A stretch of DNA of 64,000 nucleotides from Vanilla planifolia (Eukaryota > Streptophyta > Magnoliopsida > Asparagales > Orchidaceae), in NCBI GenBank assembly GCA_023846275.1, contig CM043868.1, positions 20,183,755 to 20,247,754 of the forward strand, given 5' to 3'. The position numbers and the translations under genes were made by a program. The notes beneath the pieces were generated by a model that worked only from the letters and a program-made list of their open reading frames with translations, made no database searches and was not told the origin of the DNA. Shown here piece by piece: positions 13,401-29,844 of the stretch. The first letter of the stretch is position 1, and every line of letters starts with the position of its first letter.

Positions 13401-16400
13401 TAAAGAAGAACATGAGCAAAGGTCAAATCTCATTAAGAACTTAGTTGGAGTGACAGACAAGCTAGAGATTTATTTTTAGTTTAATTTTAGATAATTTATT
13501 TTTATTTTGGCTAGAATATAAAACTTGATTAAAATTATTCTAGTAATATAAAATTTAAATTTATTTTAAATTAATATCTTAAAAAAATATTAACTTTCCA
13601 AAATCATGATATATTTTTCTTGACTATCTTAAGAATCATGTTATCTTTGATAATATCTTTAAATATATTATTTCGATAACTTTTGTAAAAAAATATGTTA
13701 TAGTAATAATATTAATTAGTTAATAAAAATAATGTTATTATAATTTATAATAATTAAAACTAAAATAAAAAACTTAATTCTACTACTTAATGCTCTAGTT
13801 TAAAACTAAACTATAACTCTTAGCTCAGTTCATTACTCTTTAAACACATTTGTTATCGTAATTGGTTCAAGAAATCACTCTAGAATTGTATTACATTAGA
13901 TTGGGGCATGACTCCCAAATCCATATTTCATTAGAGGGTATGCATTAGCAGCACAGGTCATCACCTCCCAAGTGAACCATGAGGCAACCAACACTAAAGT
14001 AAAGGTTGACTTAAACATGTAGAAACCCTCTTATAAACATGTAAACTTTTGCTAATAGAACAGGTAGGACTAAACTATAATATACTCTTCGCACAACTAA
14101 CTTCCAAGTTTTAGGAGTGTTGTAAGAATTAGATCACTTAAATTTGTGATTGCATGATTGTCACCTCATCTATTATTTTTTAAGTTTTAATTAATCAATA
14201 GTTCAATCATGTTTGAGATAGAATAGTCATGATTCTTTCTATCTTTCTAATACTATCAAATTTCATTTAAACTATTGGATTATGTAGATTTTCTAATCAA
14301 TGATTAATAGTCTTTCCTATCATGTGGCTCTTGTTTGCTTTGATTTAGATTAGATAGCATTGAAAGATCATTTGTGTAACAATTATTTTAGTTGTTATTT
14401 TGAGTCATTTGCACTCTTATCAAAATATTAATAACTAAGTTTTTAATTAAAACATATGCTCTCATATTTTAATTAAAAATAAATTGTAATGACTAATTCA
14501 TCTATTTTGTAAGTGCTTTTAGTGTTAGAAAATATTTATAATTAAGAAATTTTTTTTAACATAATTGATTGATAATTTTTTTATGAAAACTTTAGTAATC
14601 TCTAAAGAAAAATTTTATGTTATTCAAGCCATTAGGAACTAGTGTGCATTTTTTTTCTTTATATTGCATCATTTAGTTGTCAAACTCTAAATTCTATTTT
14701 CTTCTCAAATCAGCTAACTTCTTAATTTTCTTTATTCTTATTTGATTTAATACAAACACTTATATCTTATTAAGAATTTCATTAAGTATAAAGTTTTTTA
14801 TATAAATTTTTATTTTATGTCATCAAATACTTTTTTCTATTATCAAATTTTATTTTTTTGTAACACTATTATAACTTATCTGTTTTTTTATTATTGTGAG
14901 AATTTAGCTTACCTATTTTTTGGTGAAAGACTTATATTAGTTGTGGTTCATTTTTGTTAGATTTTTTGTGAGGGTAGATGTATACTTAATTTTAATCTAA
15001 AAAACCTAAAAGTCATTAGTATACTTTTGAATTTATATTAATTTTTTATTCCATAATTTTTATAAAAATTTATTATTAAAAAAATCAAAGTTTTTAAAAT
15101 AAAATTAAAAATTATACAAGATCACTTTTAATGTTATATTCAAGCTTATTCAAAATTACTTCAAAATATTTTTTAAATTATTACTTAAGAAATTAAAATT
15201 GGTATTCCTAGTTATTCACCCCATTTTATTGAATCATACTTCAAGAACCCTACAAGCAATGAGCTAAAAGTCCTTATAAAGCACTAGCCCAAATAAACTT
15301 ACAACACTAAATCAAAGGATCTTACAAGTCACAAGAACAAAGGAGCTTATAACACAAAACTCAAGGACACTACAAACTGGCTAAAAGACTAAGAAAAGTT
15401 CAAAGAGAAAAGTCCTAATGAGATGACAAAGATACAAAATAAAGCTTGAATACAACAGTCATATGACTTAATAAAAATATCAAGAGACACATTAAAAATA
15501 TTATAAAATAAAATAAAAATGATTTTCAACTTAGCTTAATAGAATAACTTAGAATAGAGGCTAAGAAATGATGAAGAATAAAACTTGCAAATAAAACATT
15601 ACATTTCTTTCAGTCCTTTATTATATATGATGATATTCAACTATAAACTTCCTTAAAATATTTGTAATTGATCATTAGATTTTTCTCATTGTCTAGAGAA
15701 TAGTTATAAAGTTTTGAGAAGATTTCTAATGATAGGTTTCTAAAAATTATAATTAATTTTCTTAAAACAATCTATTCAAACTAACTTTTATTCACAAAAA
15801 TGAGCAAATAAGATAATATGATTCATGGGTAGGATGGAACATCCTAGTCAATTTGAACTAATAATATCATACATTATGATGAGGGTATTAAACTATCCCT
15901 GTTAACTTGTACTAATTATAGTATATGATCTAAGGATAGTGTTATACAATATCTTGATTTGTATTAATCATATTGTACATTATATTTGAATGCATTGTAT
16001 AAAATTTTAAAGTTATGGGATAATTACCAGATGATCTAATAGAACTGCATGATAAGATTATAAGATGGTATGATTTAGTTAATTTTTCATATTTTTAGAA
16101 TTTTGTATTCTTGTTATTTTGAACATGTTTCATTAATGCAATATATTATCTTTACACTTTAATAAGGTAATTCTTAAAGATAAAGAATCTTCTTTGAATG
16201 TATACATTAAGCTAAACCTACATGAGTGAAAGAAGAGTTTTAATAGTTTTTATCATTCACACTGAAAACCTTACTATTGTCATAGTGTCATATAAAAATT
16301 ATTATAGGTATTCATTGTAAAACAAATAATGATGACACCAAAAATGTTCTTATTCTTATTTGTTTAAGTCTCGTGTTTTATAATAGTTAAATGCTCACCA

Positions 16401-17210
16401 AACACTGCCACTGAGACATTTAAGTAAAGACCAAGCTTACTTAATAGAGTTCACATATTTATTCATGAGATGTATGATCTAAATACTTTAAAATGTATTA
16501 ATAAAATAATAAAATAATTTTATTATCATCAAACAAGTTACACATGAAATAACAGTTCAATAATAATGATGAAAAATAATAATAACATATGATGAAAGAC
16601 AAAATATATTTATGAGCATGACAAACATGTTTTCAATAATTACATGTTTCTATAACTCCTTCTCAAATGCAATGCATACTTATTATTACTCCTTATTTAT
16701 TTAAGGATTATTCTTCATTACATTTGATCTTACTTTACTTGATGTAGTTATTAATTTACTTGTTGAACTTGTTATACTTAATATTTAATTATATTATAGG
16801 TCAAGACATAAATAAACATAGAGTTAAAAGGAGTTTAACAACATGAGACTTAAGTTCTTGAGAGTGAGTGAGTTGTGTTGAACTCTGTGATAAATTTTGT
16901 AATGAATATTCTTATGACTTGTATATATATGTATATATATATATATAAAGAGAGAGAGAGAGTTGTATGTGAATACTTGCACAATTTTGTAATGTTTGTG
17001 AACAATATCATAGGTATGAATATACATTGTTATAATTTATATTTTTTATTATTTTATTAAAAAAATTAATTAAACATATTTACATCATCACCCTTACCTT
17101 ATTTTTTTATTTTGCATCATTGAGATTTTTGCAAACTATGATGTAAACTAATACTTGTCATTACTTGTATGTATTGTTGAGCTTTAATAAATAAAATAAG
17201 CAGATCAAAC
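13401..17210. other. AT-rich intergenic DNA, possible Copia-like trace
   Basis: No gene seen. Around 15190-15225 a T/A-rich run leads into TTGGTATTCCTAGTTATTCACCCC, which resembles a 'TATTCACCCCCC' stretch common in plant Copia elements; this is a weak resemblance only. A short TA tract followed by (GA)n sits at 16923-16961. Confidence 0.4.
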
Positions 17211-17214
17211 ATGG

Positions 17215-17405
17215 CACTGTATGTCGCATGATGCACATCACATACTACATGTACGTTGTATAATGCATGCTATAAATTGCCACATCATAAGACTTACATT
17301 GCATGTTGTAGATTGCACATCATATGTTACATGCCACATGTCACACATCACGTGTCATAGTACAAATGTCGCTTACATGCACATCATAACGCACCATCGT
17401 ATGAT
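17215..17405. repeat. Cryptic CATG/CACAT-rich quasi-repeat
   Basis: About 190 bases made of imperfect copies of a motif close to 'catgttgtagattgcacatcata', spaced roughly 30-40 bases apart. Variants can be read near 17222, 17250, 17290 and 17335. The unit is too eroded to give an exact period. No gene is implied. Confidence 0.45.
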
Positions 17406-17639
17406 CGTAAAAACAGTAAAATAATAATTACAACACCTCATGCAAAATAAAAATAAGCAAGAAAGGTAATGGTTTAGCTGACCATTACACACCAAAGATA
17501 ATGAAGAGAGAGAAGAACCTCAAGGAGAGATTAAGGTATTTGTTTATGGTTCAATAATAAATTGAACCACTCACCATTGAAAAGATCTCAAAGAAAAAAT
17601 GACATTTTCTTGAAGGAAATTGCTAAAGGAATCATTGTG

Positions 17640-18065
17640 TGTATCGAGAAGTAAGATGCATGGCACTATTAACACAAGTGGGCATGAATTAGGCACTATA
17701 GTAGGCCAAGTGAGACATATCATGCATGTGACATTATTCTTGCACTTAGTCTATGCACATAATTGACCATGTTAGATGTGGACCAGCGACAATAGGCTTT
17801 CACATAATAGATTTGCACATGAAAGTGCTGCAATGCATAATGACGTGTAAATTAGTGGGATTGATAGACTAATGTGCAGAAGACCAACACAGCAACACAC
17901 GATAGACCAAGCCTTATGGTAAACTAGTGTCCATAGCCAACTACACACATAGATTATGCAACGGATGTGTGTGCACTTACCCATGTGATAGGTTTGGTGC
18001 ACGTTACCTATAGCTAACACATGAGTGATGTGTGTTAGGTAGGTGTGACAACAAAAACTCATGCA
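17640..18065. other. CA/TG-rich stretch, no recognised gene
   Basis: Slightly GC-richer than its surroundings and rich in 'cacat', 'gcac' and 'tgtgtg' words, like 17215-17405. A 96-codon frame is open on the minus strand (17772-18062) but has no family resemblance, and its composition (Cys/Leu/His/Ile) follows from the base composition. Confidence 0.4.
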
Positions 18066-18299
18066 TGAAATTTCTATATGTGGAGAGAGTAAGTGTATAT
18101 TTTAGTGATTTTTATATTATTTGAGCACAACATATAGGTAATTAAATAAATATATGTATAAACCAAAATACTCTTATTATATTGCTATAAATATGTAATT
18201 AAATTTTTTATAAATGAGATATACTTTATGTCCTAATTATAAACTTTTTAAAAAAAAAATTCTCTTTCTCTTTCTTACTCTTAATTTCTTTATCATTTA

Positions 18300-18490
18300 T
18301 ACTTTAATTCAACTGATGTAACTCTAAAGCAAAGTCTATTTTTGAAAGCTTTTAACAAAGCACCTCGAAGAAAGATCAAGAAGGGAGAGGCATTACCAAC
18401 AAGCTTTATCGATGATGGAAGAAAGGAAGACAAGTCTGACAAAAAGCAAGGTGTAGAGAAATGGCTACTTGAGAGGAGGAGAGGCATGTA
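18300..18490 (+). other. Exon-like open stretch, unrecognised
   Basis: A frame on the plus strand stays open for about 60 codons and ends in TAG at 18488-18490. It encodes a hydrophilic, Lys/Arg-rich segment including KAPRRKIKKGEALPTSFIDD, then GVEKWLLERRRGM before the stop. It has no ATG start. A pyrimidine-rich stretch lies just upstream (18255-18290), as before a splice acceptor. The opposite strand is also open. It could be a last-exon fragment of a displaced gene, or chance. I do not recognise the family. Confidence 0.3.
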
Positions 18491-21174
<2,684 letters not shown>

Positions 21175-21484
21175 ATAAGTACAACTAGATCTGTAAGTTT
21201 TAATAATACTCAATAAATCAATGATAAAATTATAGATTTTATTTATCAAAAAGCATTGTAATTATGATATCTTTTGAAAATAAAATACTTAGTGTGGAAG
21301 GATTATGGACTTAACTATGCTAAGATTGTACTTGTGAAATTATTATTATTATAGATATTATGTATCTGTTATAATAATTATTATTATTTATTGACTTGTA
21401 TAAGAGAAATATGGATAACTTTAGAAGATTATTTATTTGATTTTTGAAGTATAGTAGTTTTTTTGATATAATTTAAAAAATTAT

Positions 21485-22000
21485 ATAATTTAAACATAAA
21501 TTAGAGTAAGTTTTATTATCATTCTTTGTTTGATTAGGTTGTTAGTTTTATTTAACTATATTTAAATTCAAATTATTCTAATTCTAAAATTATTATAACT
21601 AATATTAAAATGAGATGTCAAGAAAGATGTGATAGATAAGACCATGGGTAGATAAAATGACTATATTAAGTTTTATTGATTTTAGATAGTAAAGAGAATA
21701 TGAAAAATAATGGCATATTCAATCTTTAGATAATTTGAACACAAATTAGATAATTTGAACACAAATTAAAATAAATTTTACCATTATTTCTCACCTAGTT
21801 AGATTGTTAATGTCATTTAACTATATTTAAACTCTAATTATTCTAATACTAAAGTTATTATTGACTAATATTATATTGAGATGTCAAGTGGGGTGTGATA
21901 AACAAGGACATGAGTAGATAAAATGACTATATTAAACTCTATTGACTATAGGTAGTAAGGAGAATTTGGAGAAAAATGGCATATTCAAGGTTTAATTATG
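21485..22000 (+). repeat. Two-unit tandem repeat of about 266 bp, LTR-end-like
   Basis: Two adjacent diverged copies share the same order of blocks. For example GTAGATAAAATGACTATATT begins at 21648 and again at 21914, a spacing of 266. The second unit contains GTCAAGTGGGGTGTGATA at 21883-21900, resembling a Ty3/Gypsy LTR terminus. The first unit has a mutated version at 21615-21634. A single related block lies at 10560-10700. Best explanation: tandem fragments of an old LTR. At about 21726-21766 there is also a perfect doubling of a 20-bp unit (TTAGATAATTTGAACACAAA). Confidence 0.65.
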
Positions 22001-25000
22001 GAATTTATTGATAGATAAGTAACCAAACTATGTTTGATCATTAAGTTTACCACATAAGATCATGTTTTTGCTAATAAACTCTTGTTACTCCATAGAAAAT
22101 TGTCAATATATCATATTGGTTAGTAATTATCATCAATATAAGGCATTAATTATGTTGTATTATGAGATTTTAAGAGACTATTTAATTGCCACCCTACTTC
22201 TCAAATGAGAAAAATTAAGAATTGTTTAAATGTTTGTAGAAAGAAATAGACAAGACTTAAGAACAATACCGATTGTTCATACCAAACACAATTCACCATT
22301 ATTGTATCAACAATAGGACTACATAAATGTGTACAATATTATTCACCATAGTATATCACACATTTGTATCTAATGGGGTGGTCAAAAAAATGATGATATG
22401 ATATAACTTCTTTTTATGGATGAGAACATATTTACAATCAAAGATTTTTCTAATATTATGTTGTATAATGCTATAATATATAAATTAGGTTATAAAATTA
22501 ATTATTTTTGTACAATGGTGTTTTTAATAACTTGTTACTCATGTATTTTTTTTTCATAATTCCATATTATGTGATACAACATTGTATTTGTTGATTAGCA
22601 AATTGATGTACACACCACTTAAAGTAAAGGACAAAGGTTTTGGCTTCATTTGGACTTGTGATAGTTTTAATAAGACACACCACATGCATTAATTTGGATC
22701 TATTATTACAAGGTCAACAAACTCAACAATGCCCATGGTTGACTGTTGAAAAAAGAATTGTTACTTAGGGCAAACATGTGATCTTGGATATATTGTTGAC
22801 AAGGTTTTTTTTTTGAAAAATATCAATTAATTATCATAAGTATAAAATTAATGACATTTATTGAACAGTTATTTGAATGACATTTTAATTACAATACTAT
22901 TTAAGTATAAATATTATGTAAAAACTATTGATAGTTTTCTATCATATAACTTAATACTATTTAAAACATTTTATTTTATTTTAATATCAAAATAATTAAT
23001 ATTTGAATATTATTCAAATTTGAATAACATATCAATTTTTATTTATTATTAAAAAATTATAATATTTAATAATATTAATTTAAAATATCATTAATCAAAA
23101 ATATATATTTTAAAATAATCTTCTATTCATTTGATTTTATTACCTATTTCCAACAATTTTTTCCCTAGCATTTAACAAATGTCTTTTCAACTGCACTGTC
23201 GAACGACGCTTTCTATGCTTCTACTGGGTCCCACACGAATAATTTATTTTCCTCATGACAATAAGTTATGTTCCTCGTGATTCACGTTCGTCTGTTGCCA
23301 GGATCGATGAAAGGGTGGAAAGTTGAATATTTTTATTAATCATTATAACCTATGAAAAATATCTGCTTGCTTCTGTGGTGTGAGGAGATCTTCAAATTGC
23401 AAATCGTAACAGGTTTTGAAAGAGAAACTCAATTCCACTATACTAAATGTTCCACCTTTCAACTTAAAAAATTTAATTTGGACTGCATAAAAATTCTGAG
23501 AAATTATTTCTTATCACAATTTATTTAAAAATAATTCTATTTATCTAAAAAATTAAATCATTCATATATTTTCTTCAATAATTTCTATGATATTATATAA
23601 TCTAACGAAATTTTATATCTTCAAATCACATAAAATTATAAAATTAATATAAAATCTTTAGAAGTATATAATAAGATAAAATAAAATTTATAGTATTTTT
23701 TTATATTAACTAAAAAAGATAAATACAATTTAACTAATCATTTATCTTATTTTATTTTTTTTTCTTAATTTTTGCTTTACATTATACTCATGTTTGTTGA
23801 ATATCTCAAATAATTAATTTGTAGCAAAAGTAAAATTTTTTTTTTTTTTTTGTAATTTAACTACATTCACCTTTAAGCTATCAAGCTTATTCTTTTAGAA
23901 ATACTTATAAAAAAAACCAAAATTGCAATAGTTTTTCATTAGAGATACTCTTCAAACAAGCTTAGGGGCTGGATAGTTGTTCTTCACACTAGACTTGAAA
24001 ATTAGACAATTACTCACCACACCAAGCTTAGAATAAGTTTTATCTCTTTTCTACACTAGGTTTAGAACATGCATAACAATACTTTGCAAGAATCAAGATA
24101 AAATCTTATAACTCTATAAAAAAATAAAATAATAGAGATACTGAATTCTAGATTGAACTATAGTTGGCTCATAAAAAAGTGAAATGCACAATGTAAGTTT
24201 TACTTGAATGTAGCCACTTAAGAGGCAAAAATCAAATCTCAAGGCCTTACTCAAGGATTGCAAATACTATGCCTTCTTTCAAAATTATTGTGCAAGTTTA
24301 TAAAAATCTATTTGTGACTATTATAATAGGGTAAGATTCTATTATAAAGCCTAGAAGTAGTTTGAACTCTCCTAAATACCCATAACGTCTCTTACTAGCT
24401 CTTCGTGACCTTCTTAGCCTTTGTTTTTTTATCTCCCTTGATGTTAAATGGCTCATTGGTAAGGCTGAAGCTTAGATTGTTTTTCCAAAAAATTTCACTC
24501 AATGTTGCATCTTGAATGCTTGAAGTATTTTGAGTATAAATAAGCTAATGTCATATTATAGCCATATTGGTGTAAAAAGTAACATTAATTATGTAAAAAT
24601 AGATATTTTAGTAGAAATATCATAATGATTCACATATGTGAAAGCTTTGTAAGGAATGGAAATAAGAATTATTTGTGAATGATTAAAATTTAAGAAATTT
24701 AGTAATAATATTTTTTTGAATTTAAGAGAGTTTGATTATAGAATGAGTTGTTTAAATTTTTTGAGAAATAACAACAATTTAACCATGATGTTATTTTTAA
24801 AAAAATATAAGAATAAAAATATCAATCCAAGTTGAAAAATTATGATTTAAGTATGGGAATGAAGAGTTTTATGAATAGATTATTTTAAAAATGGTTTGGA
24901 GTGATATCATTTAAGAAGAAATTTGTGAAATATATAAACTAATATATAATTTAAATTTAAATTTCAATCACTTACCATTTTGGAAAAAGTGAGCATGAGA

Positions 25001-25630
25001 TAGTGAGAAAGAGAGGTGATTATGTAGGGAGAGAAACAAAATGAGAAAGAACAAGAGAAGAGGAAAGATAGGAGAAGGAGAAGTAAGATAAGAAAAGAAA
25101 AGTAACCATCGGCTAACCAAAGTTTGTTAGAGACGAAAGAGGATAACCTCTAAATTTGCTTTAAGTAAGGTTTTTTTTTGTGATTTAATGAAGTTTTGAT
25201 GTTAAAATAACAATATCAAAATTCAACTTTAGTATAAATTTAAAAGAGCTTAGGGTTATAAGAAATTCTTGTACAAAAGGTTTGAGAGTTGGAACTACTA
25301 TAAACTTTGTTTAGAAGTTTGAGAAGACTTAATTTGATGGTTTGATAACATCATTAAACAATTCGATCAACATTTATAATTTTTTACTAGATTTTATGGA
25401 AGACATTCATCGAATGGTCCAATTGTCAATCAAATACTCATTGAATGGTCTGACAGAGTCATTAATGATAACTTATTGGTTATAGTAATCTTCTCTTCAT
25501 TGGATCATCTAATTAGTAATTGTACTGTCATATATGAACAAAAGTTGTCAACCCAATTGATATAAGATAATGAGTTGATAAAAGTTTGTAAAACATTAAC
25601 AAAAGTGTGGAAAAGAGAAAATGCATTTTA
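22001..25630. other. AT-rich intergenic DNA
   Basis: No gene seen. A short GC-richer patch at about 23180-23400 contains GGGTCCCACACGAATAAT and several CpGs; it stands out from its surroundings but has no identifiable function. Confidence 0.5.
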
Positions 25631-25639
25631 AAGTATAAA

Positions 25640-26100
25640 TTACATTGAAATAAGTAAAAAGTTATAATTTATTAAAAAATTTGAAAGAAAAAAAGTGGGA
25701 TTAAAAGATTTAATTGGAAGATCCAAAAAACCAAAGATGTTATCTCTTTTAGAAGGGTTTAAAGGATATAATTTAAAATATGTTAGCACCACTGGTTTTT
25801 GACTCTTGCAAAAAAGTAGTGTAGGTAGTTGAAATGATCGAATAAGACCTTGAACTAGTTGAATCAAGTAGAGCAACAAAGAAGATGAAAGTAAATTTTG
25901 ACACAGAGAGACAATAAGAATAATAAAATAGGATGGTAGATTTTATACAAAGATATTGGGAAAATACCACAATGCCAATTGTGTTGGCAAATTTCATAAA
26001 AGAGAATGCAGAAAGAAATGAATCAAACGCTTTAATTTTGAAAATTTTGGATATTATGCCAAATAATATCCACAAGAACAAAAAAGACCAATGAGTTAGA
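25640..26100 (+). pseudogene. Possible retrotransposon gag remnant with two eroded zinc knuckles
   Basis: At 25972-26008 the plus strand reads as CQLC, then after a one-base shift GKFHKREC, close to a CCHC knuckle followed by basic residues. At 26027-26068 a second stretch, RFNFENFGYYAK-YP with one stop, keeps CX2CX4HX4C spacing but every metal ligand is replaced; a TAT Tyr for CAT/TGT is a single transition. Two knuckles in a row suit a gag C-terminus. The rest is too decayed to assign to Copia or Gypsy. Frames open on the minus strand here are shadows. Confidence 0.35.
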
Positions 26101-27888
26101 GATGGTATAAGGATGCCATCACACTCTTATAGGAACAACCACAATAAAGAAAGAGGTAAAGATTATATGCAACCTCATATGATACAATCTTGAATTTATG
26201 TCTACAATTATGTTGAAATTTTAGCATATTTGGATATGACCACATGTAGTTTACAATTCTTAAGTAGACTCTTGAAAATTTTATTTAATTGTGATTCATT
26301 ACATTGTTTTGTACTTATAAGTATAGTCAAAGAAACCATAACTAAATAATGAAAATTAAAAAAATTATTTAATAATCACTATTTTTATTAGTACAACAAT
26401 AATAATAAATAGATACATTTCTAAGAATATGAAAATAAATGGAATATCATTATATTCCAAGTTAATTTTAATTGGCATCACGAAATTTGATAAAATATTG
26501 GTGATAAATTAGTCTATGACACAAAGTTATAATTGATTATATTAGTAGATGGCTCAAAATTAATTTACTTCAATAATAGAAAAAATGTATTATTTATATC
26601 AATAATGAAAGTTAAGAAGTTAATACAAAAAAGATGTGTACACTTCTTTGTATCTATATGATGTACATCACAAACAAAATCATAATTATAAACATTTTAT
26701 ATTTTTTTAAAATATTTCCTTGATATGTATTTACAAAAAACTTTTTTTTCTATTATTTTAAAATAAAAAATAGAAAATAAAATAATTACATGACATGATA
26801 GTGAACCTAATACAAGTTAGGTTGGGAAAATCACAAGATATTGTAAAAGGTCATATAGCATTCACAATTTGTAATAAAATATAATTCTAATGCTATTTTG
26901 AGCTATCTAAAATTTCATATAATTTTTGAAAATTATTATGATTTTATATGAATTATTTTTATTTTTTTAAAAGGAATATATATTGCTAGAAAGTGGTACA
27001 AAACAATAATAAAGGGAGATAAAATATAAAAATGTATGAAATATTTAAAATTCAATGATAGCAAGTTAATGGAAATTGAAAATTTTTTCAAATAATAAAA
27101 TAGAGGATTGGTGATTAATTATGATTAGATTATGAGAGAATTTATTAAAAATATTAAATAAATTAAGAAAATAATGAAAACTTAATGAGACATTGAGCTT
27201 ATAAAGATAAGCTTAATATAATTGCCTTGGCATAAAAGGAAATGTGATGATTGTTAAATTAAAAGTCAATGTAATCTTGAAAAAAATAATAAAATAATTT
27301 TTACAAATATCTGTAATTTTGGAAGTTTTTGGAAAATATTAAACAACATAAAAAAGTGAAAATTGTCTAACGGGTAGAAGTTTTCAAAAAAAGCCATTAG
27401 GCTTTAATCAGAGAATTTTTGGACATCAAAACAATAGAAAAAATCAAAGATATTCTAAGACCTAAGTTTAATAAAATTATAATTTTAACTTTAATTTTTA
27501 TTTATTAAAATCTAATTGTAATCTTTAATGCTAGTGCCCGAACCCATAACAAATCCATGTGCCAGAAACTTGAGAGAGACGGTGACGTGTTAGTTGGGAG
27601 AAAACGAAGCATTGGAAGGATACATAGGTGAGTATTTTTAAGGAATTGGCTGCATTTGGAAGAAATAAAACGAAATGCATATAAAAGCCAAAGGGTACAT
27701 GAATGTGCATTTATTACGATTGGGAAAAGTTTTTTAAGTCTTTTTTTGAGCTAGAGGTGACATAAAGCAAAGAGATGAGAAAGAAGGTGATGCAGCCAAA
27801 GAAAATAGAGAAGTAAAGAATCATTATAGCAATTATACAGGAAAAAAGAGGAATTAAAGGAGATATTAAAAGTTGAGTAAGTTCATGA
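26101..27888. other. AT-rich intergenic DNA
   Basis: No gene seen. A slightly GC-richer patch at 27530-27640 has no recognisable content. Confidence 0.5.
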
Positions 27889-28110
27889 AATCAAGATTAA
27901 TCCTAAGATTATTATAAATCATAATTAAAGTATGTAGGTTTTTTATTATCTATATATATATATTTGTTGTTTTATTATATGTTGATTAGTTTTCTTAAAA
28001 ATCAAGATCAATCCTAAGATAACATTATTATAAATCATAATTAAGATATGTAGGTTTTTTTTTATCTATATATATGTTTGTTGTTTTATTATATATTGCT
28101 TAGTCTTTTT
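27889..28110. repeat. Tandem duplication of a 111-bp unit
   Basis: AATCAAGATTAATCCTAAG at 27889 recurs as AATCAAGATCAATCCTAAG at 28000. Both copies continue through 'ataaatcataatta', 'tatgtaggtttttt' and 'tttgttgttttattatat'. Two copies, a few substitutions and small indels. Confidence 0.8.
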
Positions 28111-28254
28111 TTAATAGAGTAAATGAATTGAATTCAAAGACTTAAAGAATGATTATAATATTTTATTGTATTATTATTGTTTGTTATTATCTGATTCAAC
28201 ATGATATAATTTTATTAGTTGTTTCATAAATTTCTTTCATATAATATATTTGAT

Positions 28255-28320
28255 GTAGGAGTGTCTAACGTTAGCTCGCAAACACATAATCGTTGGCATC
28301 ATATGAGTTTCATAAGTCCA
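28255..28320. repeat. Dispersed repeat motif, copy 1
   Basis: The stretch 'taacgttagctcgcaaacac...cgttggcatcatatgagttt' resembles 56168-56222 ('ttgtgttagttcacaaacac...cattggcatcacaccagttt'). Both are GC-richer than their surroundings and followed by CpG-bearing sequence. Probably two fragments of one old transposable-element family; no coding content. Confidence 0.4.
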
Positions 28321-29840
28321 TTGGTAAAAAATTTGGTTAAAAATTGCTTAAAAAATGTTTAAAATTGAGTTTTTGACTGTTTTCTCCACCATCCATTGTC
28401 TGTCGCCATCACTGTCGCAGGAGCCGACATATGTGCTCGCGTGATTATAATATATTTTTGTATTATTAAGAGTAAAAAAACATTAGTTAAGATAATATCA
28501 ATAATTAAACCTTGACACTAAAATATAAAAGATGCTATTTCAACTAGGTATTGAAGAGTTAGGTTACTAATTTTTATTATATAAGTTATCTTTGTATGAT
28601 AATAAATCTTCAATTTTAAATATTTTTTTAATAAATATGTCTGGTGACAACTTAAATATTATGCATTCAGATTTAGAGTTTTAGTGATTTTAAAGAACCA
28701 TAGACTCTCATGCACAACCTTTCAAATTTGGTAATAACAAATCTCTTAGGAAAAATACCTAATAGCATAGTCATCTTTGTTAAATTCTCTTAACTCTTTT
28801 CTTTAATTAAGTATATTTTGAGTTTTTGATTTCATTGTGTTATTAGTGATAATATTTTATTATGTTTGATATTATTTTTTAATGAAATAAAAATAATTAT
28901 ATTAAGATATTTTTGGTGAATAGATTGTAAGGGATAAAAGACTCTTAATAAAAGAGGTGAATGCCAAATATAATAGAATAAAATATAAAAAATCAATGAT
29001 AATAATGTTACTAAAATTGGAAGTGATTTTGTAATAAAACAAATGTTGAAACTTATAAAAAATTGATAGCTTTAAAATATTACAATAATTATTAAAAATA
29101 TTAAAAATATGAAATGAAGTCAAAAAATTATGAACTTGGTTTATAAATTAAGAGCTTGATTAGTAGCTTATTCCAAAAATTGTCCAAAAAATTATTAAAA
29201 TATTTTTTGTAAAAAAATACAAAGAATAAGATTTTTATATAATTTTATTAAAAGTATATTTTAATAATTTATTATGTTGATGAGAGATTGAAGGGATGAT
29301 CAAATAAGCCATGGAACTCTAGGTCAGCGAGGAGAAAGAGGCAGTCATGAGAACAATTTATGGAAGGAGAATAGATCAATTTCATGGGGAATTGATCTAG
29401 AGATCTTACTAAGGAAAGCTATGTAAGTATTCTCTATAAATTATATTTTTTTTTGAAAGGATTCAATAAAGATCCTTGTAATATATGGAGTTTGCATGGA
29501 GTTTAAACTTGTTGGAAATTACTTTTAGAGTCACTCAAGTTATGTATAATCATTGGAAAAAGATTGAGGATAACAAGCAATGAAACCTATAGTGCTAGAC
29601 AAAGACTAAACAATCTAATAATTTTGATAAATTAGAGTTTATCGAACACCCAATGTAAGGTTTAACGCTAGTCAAGTATTGGTCGGATGATTCAATAGAG
29701 TCATCGATTAGTCAAATAATTTTAACATTTCAGCATACATATGCACCATAAAAAGTTAATGAAAATTGGTAAATATACAAAATCAAGGAGTTGCTAAATT
29801 TGGAAGTTTAATACTACAAATTTTGAAAAGAATGCGAAAT
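28321..29840. other. AT-rich intergenic DNA
   Basis: No gene seen. A GC-richer patch at 28380-28440 follows the dispersed motif. Confidence 0.5.
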
Positions 29841-29844
29841 GGAG

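Noticed and set aside
25773..26081. 102-codon minus-strand frame
   Set aside because: Lies opposite the possible gag knuckles at 25972-26068; the hydrophobic translation reflects A-rich plus-strand DNA.
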